From: Siphonodentalium dalli
Taxonomy: Eukaryota; Mollusca; Scaphopoda; Gadilida; Siphonodentaliidae
Length of the DNA: 64,000 bases
Reading direction: 5' to 3'
Assembly: GCA_032622095.1 (NCBI GenBank)
Contig: CP136067.1
Span: 196,876,052-196,940,051 of the forward strand
The first letter of the stretch is position 1; the number at the start of each line of letters is the position of its first letter. Position numbers and translations under genes: made by a program. Of this stretch, positions 22,542-32,179 are shown piece after piece. The notes beneath the pieces are model-generated. The model was not told the DNA's origin, searched no databases, and saw only the letters and a list, made by a program, of their open reading frames with translations.

Positions 22542-24115
22542 GACACGGTTCGTGTCAGTGGAGATTACATGTGCACTCAACTCTGAACCAGACGTTGATG
22601 TACGCAAACATATAATACAATATATATTTTTGCGCTGTAAATAGCGTGGTATATACAGATGATCTCCAACGAGTTTATGTCGGGATATTAGATTTTATTA
22701 AACTAGTTTAGAGAGCCTCTATAGTATAATTATTTCACTTGAATCGGAGATACTGGGCTTATATGACCGTTTGAATTCCAATATTGTTTCAGCGGAACAG
22801 AGCAAAAATATGTGTTCATTCATAATCTCATATGATGTATGGTGTTGTAACTGGAGTGTCTGTGATAATAGGCAGGTCATGCCACCATAATCAAACATTC
22901 AATTACATTTTTTCGACAACACGTTGCGAGTTGTATTTGATAATATTACCGTATCATTAAGAGATAAAAGCAGACCCAAATTCAACAAGGATATATATAG
23001 ATTTCCATAAGAGGTTGTTCACGTCAGGTTGAGGCCGTTAAGAGAGCAGTATATTTTTTAGAAGACTGGGGTATGCTAGGTTGTCAAGGCGATGATTAAC
23101 AAACGAATAACTCATGGCATAGCAACGACGATTTACGAGCATCATGGCGATTTGACTCGATCACGTGCTTGATCGTCCAATGGAGGAGAACATAAAGACA
23201 TTAAAGACATATTGTGGACTTATTGCATTGAAAAATCGATAAATTAGTATCCAAACACTATCACCACTGGAAGAATGTAGAAACGAACTAAGGCAGTCGA
23301 AAATTCCAACCACATTGACTGTACCATTTCAGAGAACACAACTGTTGAACTATGCATAGATGTAAATATTTACTATGTTATTCGGGACGCCTTATTGGGA
23401 ATAAACTTACGGCAATGATTACTCCAATAATAGTCACTGCGTGCATTTCTGTTATAACAAGGATGTTGTTTTCTGACTATTTGGATATCATATTTATGAA
23501 ACTAACTTATTTTGGCATGATTATTTGTTATTCCACCCGGGAACACCGCAGTGGAGTGTTTCGCATCACTTTAAAAACAACAACCATTCACACTGAAACA
23601 TAGATTGCACTTCGTTTGGTTTACAATGACTTCGACTCCGGATATTCTGGGCGTTAAAATATTATTTGATTTTTCTTCGAAATTTAGTACATCTATTTCG
23701 AATTTGCGGGACACTGAAGGCACCAATCCTCGTGACATGGCTCACAACAATTAACATACATTGATTTCAAATGGTATGTGTGGCATAAATGGCAATTTGT
23801 TTGTCAAAACACCCATTCTGAAATAAAAACGCCAGGTTTTGTTGGGTCTCCGGCCCATGAACGTCAGAAATGCGCTACTTGAGAAATATGGTTTCTTTGA
23901 AGGTTCGTGGGTGTAATAAATCTGGGGAATCAAACTATTCGCGCGTGAGTGTGCAAATAGAACTCAGTTAGCTACCTGATTAATATACCATTGTCTGACG
24001 TTGATTGGTTGAGTGAGGACATGACGTTTCCGGTCGCCTGTAATTCGTGTGGCCTATAGAAGACCGGAACAAGAATGACGTCATAGAATAGGAGACAGTC
24101 TAGCAACGAGGTTCG
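22542..24115. other. No recognisable gene or repeat
   Basis: This AT-rich sequence holds only short frames. The frame at 23352-23603 has hydrophobic stretches (MITPIIVTACISVITRML) but no recognised domain and no splice context that persuades me. Confidence 0.35.
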
Positions 24116-24440
24116 TTAGCAGGACATTTCTGTGTTGGAAGTCTTATGCCTGTGAATTTCAAACTCAGTTTCTATAAAATCATGGAATTTGTCAAGGTTG
24201 TCCTCGAGACATTTATTCGGCGATGATTGGAATAATCGGATTAAGTCCCGAGATGGGACTCTGGTAGTCTCTGGTGGTCTCAGAGGGCCCTCGTTGCAGA
24301 GGAAGGTCGCGATAGCGAATGGTGGCCCGTGGATCGATGTCGGGAAAATTATCAGATACAAGATGGTGGTCCTCTCGCTGGATGACCGACCGCATGGTAA
24401 TCCGGTGGGAGGAACGACCGAATAGGCAAATTGAGCTTTG
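24116..24440 (-). other. Possible decayed or terminal exon, minus strand
   Basis: This region is richer in GC than its surroundings. On the minus strand it has two overlapping protein-like frames: one with QREDHHLVSDNFPDIDPR and PLQRGPSETTRDYQSP, the other with PETTRVPSRDLIRLFQSS followed by LDKFHDFIETEFEIHR. A frameshift between them could make one longer product. I recognise no family, and the plus strand is also open over 78 codons, so coding status is unsure. Confidence 0.2.
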
Positions 24441-25430
24441 TGGCCTTTGTCCCTGCTCGGAAAACCAAGCTATCCGTTAATTACGACATGTGAAAGAGAC
24501 ATCGATCAGACACATCGAAACTGATGCCGTCATTTGAGGGTAGGTTTCATTATAATAACGGATTAGCTGGGTATATTTTATTTGTAATTTTAGCCCATTA
24601 TCAGTGATTTACGCCCAATGGAGTTGGAAGAAGATAGCCATGTCTGCAGCCAAGCTTTCAATTAAGAATGTGATTATAGAGATACAGTTGTCGGACTGGG
24701 GCTCAAACGTACAGACAAACGATCTTTATGTGGGACTACATATGCAGATACACGATGAATCGGGGATGGGTGGCATTTCGTGCTGAAACGTCAACAGTTA
24801 CTTATCATTTAAGGCTAAGTGGATCCCAAATATTTACCATGACATTATGTAACTTGGTTGGACCGCATGTTTCCTAGAAGAAAAAAAATCGGGATCCCCT
24901 GATTTAGTTTGGTATAAATGGAAGGCACCTATAATTAGGTGTAGTTTAAGTATATACATGTTGTAGTGCGATTTGAAAATCGATGTTGGATGTCCCCGGA
25001 TACGCTGGACGAGGGGGTGTCTGTCACATTGAAATTTCCAAATGAATGCCCATCAGTGAATCAGATCGAAAATACCAAGTCCAAGTCAGCCATGATGGCT
25101 GAGCCATCGCATCCACATCATACATATACGGAGCAAGCTGACATACATGGGGAATGTGGGTGCAACTATGAATTGGCTGGGGTGGGGTGTCAAATCACGC
25201 GTACATTGGATTCCCTATATTCCGCTTTAATACGAGGTTGATCGAGGTGGTACAAAACATCTCAACATCACGGAATAAATTTATCTCCGTGCACAATGGT
25301 GGTCAAAATAACCCCAACTATCTGAAACTAGTCACACATAATGTATTTATATACATCAACTAAATCACCCACCAACTGACTGCATAATTTGACATTGTTT
25401 GCATCTTAGTCATGATTTATTCGACTTTAT
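24441..25430. other. No recognisable gene or repeat
   Basis: Only short open frames are present (for example 24604-24786 and 24966-25241, plus strand), without recognisable motifs. Confidence 0.35.
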
Positions 25431-25439
25431 TGAAGTGTC

Positions 25440-25760
25440 TTACATTATATTCTGTTGCGTTGTAACTGTAACTGTATTCGACTCCAGAGTTACCTCCCCG
25501 CTCAGTGGCAAATTAAAATGACGGAATTCGGAGTCGGAAAAAACAATTTGTACAATTTCGGAATTGGAAAATCGGCGACGAGTATTTAGAATTGTAATTC
25601 CGATCCGAGTCGGAAAATATACAACTGGCACAAATTCAGAGTCGGAAAATCGCGAAATCTGATTGAAACACTTAGATCATTCGATTTACTTGTTACTTTT
25701 AATTTCCAGCTATTGGAATTTGAGTCATGAAATTTCCAACTATTGAAAATTATGGTTCTC
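25440..25760. repeat. Stretch with recurring GAGTCGGAAAA motifs
   Basis: gagtcggaaa, aattggaaaatcgg and gagtcggaaaatcg recur irregularly at about 25530, 25562, 25607 and 25639, with a related actccagag at 25481. This resembles, more weakly, the TCGG-rich element at 29.5-30.2 kb. A G9 run follows at 25769. Confidence 0.45.
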
Positions 25761-26062
25761 ATTTGTTGGGGGGGGGGGCAGACACCACCCACACCCCCTG
25801 CCAGTACGTCCCTAATTTGTATGTGATGTAAAAGTCGATTCGGTTTTATCAAATACATTCAATAATATTTGTACTAAAAAGCATTTTCCTATTTCATGTG
25901 AATAAGATATTAAATGACATATTGGACAGAAAAAAGCTTACGTTTTTTATTCTAATTTATTTTAAAACCCATTGAAAGAAATTTATTTATTTTATGCTCT
26001 CTTTGAAAACAAAGGTAGATGTAAAGACAGAGACCCGTGCAGCTGTAACAAAGAACGAACAA

Positions 26063-26530
26063 GCGACATTATACCCAAGGCGGCATGCATTACTTCAAGC
26101 GACATTATACCAAAGGCGGCATGCATTACTTCAAGCGACAGTATACCCAAGGCGGCATGCATTACTTCAAGCGACATTATACCCAAGGCGGCATGCATTA
26201 CTTCAAGCGACATTATACCCAAGGCGGCATGCATTACTTCAAGCGACATTATACCCAAGGCGGCATGCATTACTTCAAGCGACATTATACCCAAGGCGGC
26301 ATGCATTACTTCAAGCGACATTATACCCAAGGCGGCATGCATTACTTCAAGCGACATTATACCAAAGGCGGCATGCATTACTTCAAGCGACATTATACCC
26401 AAGGCGGCATGCATTACTTCAAGCGACATTATACCCAAGGCGGCATGCATTACTTCAAGCGACATTATACCAAAGGCGGCATGCATTACTTCAAGCGACA
26501 TTATACCAAAGGCGGCATTGCAGTACTTCA
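26063..26530 (+). repeat. 36-bp minisatellite, ~13 copies
   Basis: The unit gcgacattatacccaaggcg + gcatgcattacttcaa repeats with a main variant (ccaaag for cccaag). Because 36 is divisible by 3 and no frame contains a stop, all three plus frames and one minus frame stay open (12-residue periods such as RRHALLQATLYP). The apparent 355-residue protein at 25994-27061 is this array fused to a LINE remnant. Confidence 0.95.
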
Positions 26531-27061
26531 AACGAACTTAGAATCTTCGCTATAATGTATCACAGAGTGGATCTGAATAAATATTTCTTCGAAAAGTTAT
26601 CAAAAACTGCATACGCGCTTAGCTTCCTCCAACGAAATCTCAAGCATTGTTTCATCAAAAAAGACTATAGAAGCAGATGTGTGGGTGCGGTCACAAACAT
26701 GCTAACTGACCTAATATTCCAACCACTCGAGACCAGGAGGAAAACCAACAGGCTGACATTCTTGCACAAAGTACTGGACGGGGCCTTCCCAGCCATCCCA
26801 CAAAAATATGCTAATTACTCTCTAAAACGAGTTCGGAAGAAAAACAAACATCTGGAGGGATACGAAACATCCAAATTCCCTCAGCATCTCATACGAAATC
26901 ACGAAAGATGCTTCGAACTCCCACTTGAAATAAAGACAGAAGAATACAAACATTCAGTGTTTATAAGTGCGATGATAGATTGGAACCAGCTGGACGGGAA
27001 ATTCTTAGATAGACTGGACTCTACAACAGCGTCCCAGGAGTATCTACAGGAAAACATCTAG
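26531..27061 (+). pseudogene. LINE reverse-transcriptase C-terminal fragment
   Basis: The frame reads MYHRVDLNKYFFEKLSKTAYALSFLQRNLKHC, then directly VTNMLTDLIFQPLETRRKTNRLTFLHKVLDG, then IDWNQLD and an end at TAG 27061. This is the carboxy-terminal region of CR1/Jockey-type LINE ORF2 (YHRVDLN..., SVT.ML.DL.W..LE.RR...RLT..YK, ...IDWN.L). About 60 residues around the usual Y...R.ILEYA...W section are missing. It is different from the LINE at 15.9-21.1 kb. The open frame upstream is only the minisatellite. Confidence 0.75.
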
Positions 27062-29390
27062 CGCCTCCACACCCGTCATAACATAACACGCCATAACTGG
27101 TTCCTACGACGTAACATCACAGAAACAGGTTACGGTGGCCACATTCGTGACCGAATGACACACCGACCGATAGCCACCAACACGAACATTGGCTCAATAC
27201 AGAGGTTCGATTAATTCTGTCTTCATTATGTATTTTTCAGGCACTTTGGCCTGAATTTTTTGGACAAAAAACGAAACACTCTTCTTAATTTTTCTCCCTT
27301 CTTCTTCTGTTTACTACAGTCAGCTGTTTCACTGTGGAACTTGACCATCTTTTCGGAATAAATTTCATCAATTTTTTTATGGAATTCTGCATCCATAGCT
27401 GCTCTTGTCAACGCTGGTGAACTGTGTCTTGTGAGCTCGATATCTCGCGTGAAAACGGCCTTTGAATGAATTTTGTTTGAACTGGTCAAGCAAATTATAA
27501 GACATTATACCAAAGGCGCATGCAGTACTTCATGCGAACTTAGAATCTTCGCTATAATATATCACAGAGTGGATCTGAATAAATATGGACAGGTTACGGC
27601 GGCCACATTCGTGACCGAATGGCACCCCGACCGATAACCGCCAGCGCGATCATTGCCACAAGATAGAGGTTGGATTAATTCTGTCTTCATTGTGTATTTT
27701 TCACGCACTTCGGACTGAATTTTTTTGACAAAAAAAGAACAAATCTTCAAAATACAGTCCCCTCCTTCTTCTGTTTACCAATGTGTGCTAGTTCACTGTG
27801 GAACTTGACCATATTTTCATTTTCGCAATAAATGTCATCAATTCTGCTATGGAATTCTTCATCAATAGCTGAGGTTGGATTAATTCTGTCTTCATTGTGT
27901 ATTTTTCACGAGCTTCGGTTTGAATTTTTTTGATAAATATCGAAAAAATCTTCTAAATACATGTTTTTCCCTTCTTCTGTTTACCAATGTGTGTTGGTTC
28001 ACTGTGGAACTTGACCATATTTTCGTTTTCCGAATAAATTTCGTCAATTCTCCTATGGAATTCTTCGTCAATAGCTGAGGTTGGATTAATTCTGTCTTCA
28101 TTGTGTATTTTTCACGCGCTCCGTCCTGAATTTATTTGACAAAAAACGAAAAAATCTTCTAAATACAGTTCCCTTCTTCTGTTTACCAATGTGTGATGGT
28201 TCACTGTGGAACTTGACCATATTTTCGTTTTCCGAATAAATTTCGTCAATTCTCCTATGGAATTCTTCATCAATACCTGATGTTGGATTAATTCGGTCTT
28301 CATTGTGTATTTTTTCACGCACTTCGGTCTGAAATTTTTGGGCAAAAAACGAAAAAATCTTCTAAATACATTTCCCTTCTTCTGTTTACCAATGTGAGCT
28401 GGATCACTGTGAAACTTGACCATATTTTCGTGTTCCGAATAAATTTCTTCAATTCTCCTATGGAGTTCTTCATAAATAGCTGAGATTGGATAGATTTATG
28501 TCTTCATTGTGTATTTTTCACGCACTTCGGTCTGAATTTTTTGGACAAAAAACGAAAAAACCTTCTAAATACATTTCCCTTCTTCTGTTTACCAATTGTG
28601 TGCTGGTTCACTGTGGACCGTGGCCATATTTTCGGAATAAATTTGATAAAAAATTTCTATGGAATTCTGCACTCATAGCTGCTCTTGTCAACGCTGGTGA
28701 ACTGTGTCTTGTGATCTCGATATCTCGTGTGAAAACGGCCTTTGAGTGAATTTTGGTTGAACTGGTCAAGCAAATTATAAGACATTATACCAAAGGCGGC
28801 ATGCAGTACTTCAAGCGAACTTAGAATATTCGCTATAATGTGTCACAGTGGATCCGAATAAATATGGACAGGTTACGGCGGCCACATTCGTGATCGAATG
28901 ACACCCCGACCGATAGCCGCCAGCGCGATCATTGCCACAAGATAGAGGTTGGATTAATTCTGTCTTCATTGTGTATTTTTTCACGCGCTTCGTTCTGAAT
29001 TTTTTGGACAAAAAACGAACAAATCTTCTAAATATATTTCCCTTCTTCTTCTGTTTACCAATGTGTGCTGATTCACTGTGGAATTGACCATATTTTCATT
29101 TTCGCAATAAATGTCATCAATTCTGCTATGGAATTCTTCATCAATAGCTGAGGGTGGATTAATTATGTCTTCATTGTGTATTTTTCACGCGCTTCGGTCT
29201 GAATTTGTTTTGATAAAAAACGAAAAAAATCTTATAAATACATTTCCCTTCTTCTGTTTACCAATGTGTGCTGATTCACTGTGGAACTTGACCATATTTT
29301 CATTTTCTAAATAAATTTCATCAATTCTTCTATGGAATTCTTCATCAATAGCTGAGGTTGGATAAATTTCTGTCTTCATTGTTTATTGTT
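27062..29390. repeat. ~205-bp repeat array with higher-order organisation
   Basis: Units begin near gaggttggattaattctgtc and start at about 27205, 27668, 27871, 28077, 28281, 28486, 28948, 29151 and 29358. Two longer versions (27205-27500 and 28486-28790) extend through ctgctcttgtcaacgctgg to tcaagcaaattataagacatt. Each is followed by one 36-bp minisatellite unit and a stretch homologous to 26530-26585 joined to 27127-27200. This is a composite array produced by repeated unequal exchange. Confidence 0.85.
27226..27489 (-). CDS. Best-preserved copy of a repeated basic-peptide frame
   Basis: On the minus strand an 87-codon frame reads MTSSNKIHSKAVFTRDIELT, then MDAEFHKKIDEIYSEKMVKFHSE and RRVFRFLSKKFRPKCLKNT before a stop. 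The shorter array units carry the same peptide in degraded form (DEEFHRRIDEIYSENENMVKFHSE ... FRRFFRFLSKKFRP). It looks like an acidic helix, a linker and a strongly basic aromatic tail. No family is recognised. Several units have frameshifts, so if it was ever a gene most copies are dead. Confidence 0.3.
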   Translation of the reverse strand: MTSSNKIHSKAVFTRDIELTRHSSPALTRAAMDAEFHKKIDEIYSEKMVKFHSETADCSKQKKKGEKLRRVFRFLSKKFRPKCLKNT

Positions 29391-29491
29391 ATAAGCGCTC
29401 AGAGCAGGGGGGGGGGGAGTCGGGAAAAGAGGTTTCAGGCACGTATGAGCTTTTTACATTTTGACATATCTTGGCCCCACCACCCCTTTAA

Positions 29492-30257
29492 GCCCCGGTT
29501 CCATATCCCCGATTTTCCACCCCGAATGTTCCCGAATGACTCCCGAATCATAATTTTGCAAAAATCGTGGAGTAAGTTCGGGACGAGTCGGTACAGTGAA
29601 TTTTTACCCCCGAACATGATCGGGGATATCGGTGCTATCGGGGTCGATTCGGGACGATTCTGGGCCCGCTCCCGACAGTTTTGAAATGTTCAAAACTATC
29701 GGGAACCAAGCCGAATCGCTCCCGATTTGTCAATCATCGGGAGAAATTCGGGAGCAATTCGGCACCTATTCGGGAGTAGTCGGCAGTATTCGGCAGTATT
29801 CGGCAATATTCGGGTGGATATTCTGGAGTAGTCGGCAGTATTCGGTAGCTTATTCCCGAATTCGCCATTTGTGGCTGCTTTTATACTGAGATCCGGTGTA
29901 TCTGCAAAATTCGGCATCGATTCGGGACGTTCGGCAGCAATTGAATACCAATTCGGTATTTATTCGGCATCAATTCGGTACCAGTTCGGCATTGATTCGG
30001 GATATTCGGCAACAAGTCGGTAGTAATCTGGGCAATTCGGAATCAGTTCGGGATAATTCTTTATCATTCGGAAGAAATTCGGAAGCATTCTGGAATACTC
30101 GGCAATGTTCGGGACGATTAAATTTTGTCATCAGTTCGGTGGCTTTTGGAATAAAACTCGTCCAGAATTCTCTCGAATGCTGCCGATTTGGTCTGGTCCC
30201 GAATTGGTGCCGAATATACTAATTCGGGACAGAAAATCGGGAATATGGAACCGGGGC
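29492..30257. mobile_element. TTAA-bordered element packed with TCGG motifs
   Basis: Ends are gccccggttccatatccccg (left, after TTAA 29488-29491) and cgggaatatggaaccggggc (right, one base before TTAA 30259-30262), a ~25-bp inverted repeat. Between them runs cryptically repetitive DNA dominated by attcgg(g/c), gtcggcagt and cggcaat spaced roughly every 8-15 bp. It is mostly in one sense on the plus strand after 29570, with the complement (cccgaat) in the first 100 bp. No transposase frame. The next MITE begins at the same TTAA. Confidence 0.75.
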
Positions 30258-30262
30258 ATTAA

Positions 30263-30600
30263 AGGTACTCAATCCGATCAGATGGTCCCCATACCATCAA
30301 TATATTGATAAAACAACATTTCTTCAAAATACGCTTTAGTTATCAGAATCGATTTATTGCAAATTTATATGAAATTATTAACTTTGATTTTAAGATAGCC
30401 TAACAACCTGAACGTTTACAGAAAACATCTTCGACTCAAATTACTTATTTTTCTATATATTATCGATATTAGATCGGTGTTATCACCGGGAATTTATTGA
30501 AAATGGCGCAGAATACCCCTTTAATTGTCTTACCAAATCGTCAAGTCAAGCAAAACGCGTCATTTGAGTACAGTAGAGTGAAATGTGTAACCGTTGTTTA
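30263..30600 (+). mobile_element. TTAA MITE (AGGTACTCAA family), copy 3, truncated
   Basis: It begins aggtactcaatccgatcag after TTAA 30259-30262 and shares ccccataccatcaa, acaacatttcttca and ttatcagaatcgatttattgca with copy 2. Homology fades after about 30362 and no right end is found. Confidence 0.7.
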
Positions 30601-30672
30601 CATCTACACGCGTGGAACGGCCTTTGATGCGAATTTGAGTGAATTTTGTTTGAACTGGTCAAGCAAAGTATA
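30601..30672 (+). repeat. Fragment of the 27-29-kb array unit
   Basis: ggaacggcctttgatgcg and gtgaattttgtttgaactggtcaagcaaa match 27460-27495 and 28730-28775. A detached copy of the same family. Confidence 0.75.
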
Positions 30673-30911
30673 AGTTACTCATAGTCGATCACTGGTGAAG
30701 TCTTAAATGACACCAATTTTCTGGTCACAATCTGCAACAGTGATGAATTATAGATATGTATCCAACAGAGGGGTTCGATATGGGTTCTGAAGTGATAACC
30801 CAATCCTACATAATTTGTTAATTGCAATTTCTGGGTCAAAGTTGATGATATATTTTTTTTAAAGTCACGACGGAACAAAATTTCAGCAAGCGGAAAAAAC
30901 GTTTTAGCTGA

Positions 30912-31050
30912 TGTGTTCCCCCGGCCCCCGCCTATGTGCCCCCCCGGCCCCCGCCTATGTGTCCCCCCGGCCCCCGCCTATGTGTCCCCCAGGCACCCGC
31001 CTATGTGTCCCCCCCGGCCCCCGCCTATGTGCCCCCCGGCCCCCGCCTTT
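30912..31050 (+). repeat. C-rich 24-bp minisatellite, ~6 copies
   Basis: The unit is roughly cggcccccgcctatgtgtccccc, with C-run length variation. It is strikingly GC-rich (over 75%) in AT-rich surroundings and strand-asymmetric, so G-quadruplex formation on the minus strand is plausible. Confidence 0.92.
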
Positions 31051-31071
31051 TATAATTTTTAATGTGTTAAG

Positions 31072-31138
31072 CCAATGCATTCTCTTATATATGCGAGGCG
31101 ACCTATGGTCGACTCGCATATATAAGAGAATGCATTGG
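31072..31138. repeat. 67-bp hairpin module, lone copy
   Basis: The near-perfect palindrome ccaatgcattctcttatata ... gcattgg, with centre cgacctatggtcg, is flanked right by cacagggccgttctgttggg and taaagggttaa, the right end of the 12117-type MITE. The left half of that MITE is missing, its place taken by the C-rich minisatellite. Confidence 0.9.
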
Positions 31139-31434
31139 CACAGGGCCGTTCTGTTGGGTAAAGGGTTAAAGACAATCAGTCATGACTATATATATCACCC
31201 CTAACGACATGCATGTATATTATATTATATTTATTTGTGTTTGCACTTTCCATGTGTGTATATTGTAAATAAAATTATCCAATGGTATCCTGCCTTATCC
31301 TGATAAAACCCATGAATGGACAATCTGGCACCGACAGGCATGAATCATGAAATGCGAGATCAAATGTACCCAGACATCACAGGTGACTATTATCCATTTC
31401 ATGACGGGAGCTGCGCTGGCACAACATTTAAGAC

Positions 31435-31990
31435 CCTATGCTAATGCATGCATTATCATATATATATATACATGCTGGCTTATCCCTTTGATGACTGGAG
31501 CTGACTGGTTTTTGCGAAAACCTCTGCCATGCCTATGTATTCTCTTATATATGCGAGTCGCCCATAGGGGGTCACACATATATAAGAGAATGCATTGGCT
31601 TAACAATATTTACTGTGCACTGACACAGGGTCTTTAATGATGCACCAGCGCAGCTCCCACCATGAGAGGGTTAAATGGCTCGCATTGGCCTAACAATATT
31701 TACCTTGACCTGTAAGCCAACGGGAGACTCGTTTATATAAGAGAATACATTGGTACGAGGTCTTTAATGCTGCACCAGCACAGCTCCCGCCATGAGAAGG
31801 TTTAATGGCTCGCGTACGCGTTGGCCTAACAATATTTACCTCGACATGTAAGCCAATGGGCGACTCGTTTATATAAGAGAATGCACTGGTACAGGGTCTT
31901 TAATGCTACACCAGCGGAGCTCCCATCATGAGAGGGTTAAATAGCTCGCGTTGGCCTAACAATATTTACTTTGACCGTTTGGGCGCAAAC
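31435..31990 (+). repeat. Degenerate tandem of hairpin-module fragments
   Basis: A variant hairpin lies at 31532-31598. Units then follow about every 115-150 bp (gcattggcttaacaatatttac, gcattggcctaacaatatttac, gcgttggcctaacaatattt), each carrying cagggtctttaatg.tgcaccagcg.agctccc, (c/t)atgagagggttaaa and cgactcgtttatataagaga. This is the hairpin sequence degenerating inside an unrelated tandem repeat. Confidence 0.8.
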
Positions 31991-32005
31991 AGCCATATGA
32001 CTTTA

Positions 32006-32175
32006 ACCGTTTCCATACTAAAGCACCATTGATGAGTAGTTGTCCCATAGGAAATGTTCATATAAAAAGTTTAACCCTTTCTATACTATTGCACCATTGA
32101 TGAGTAGATATCCCATGGGAAATGTTCAGATAATAAGTTCAACAAACGACAATTTGTTGAACTTATTATCTAAAC
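32006..32175 (-). repeat. Two inverted copies of the 68-bp unit
   Basis: tttccatactaaagcaccattgatgagtagttgtcccataggaaatgtt and a second, diverged copy are reverse complements of the 68-bp unit arrayed at 38001-38380. A short palindrome (ttattatctgaaca/ ... ttgttgaacttattatct, 32121-32171) ends the block. Confidence 0.8.
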
Positions 32176-32179
32176 GTTT

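Noticed and set aside
30896-31204. 97-residue proline-rich frame (CSPGPRLCAPPAPAY)
   Set aside because: Formed by the C-rich 24-bp minisatellite (a multiple of 3) followed by the hairpin module.
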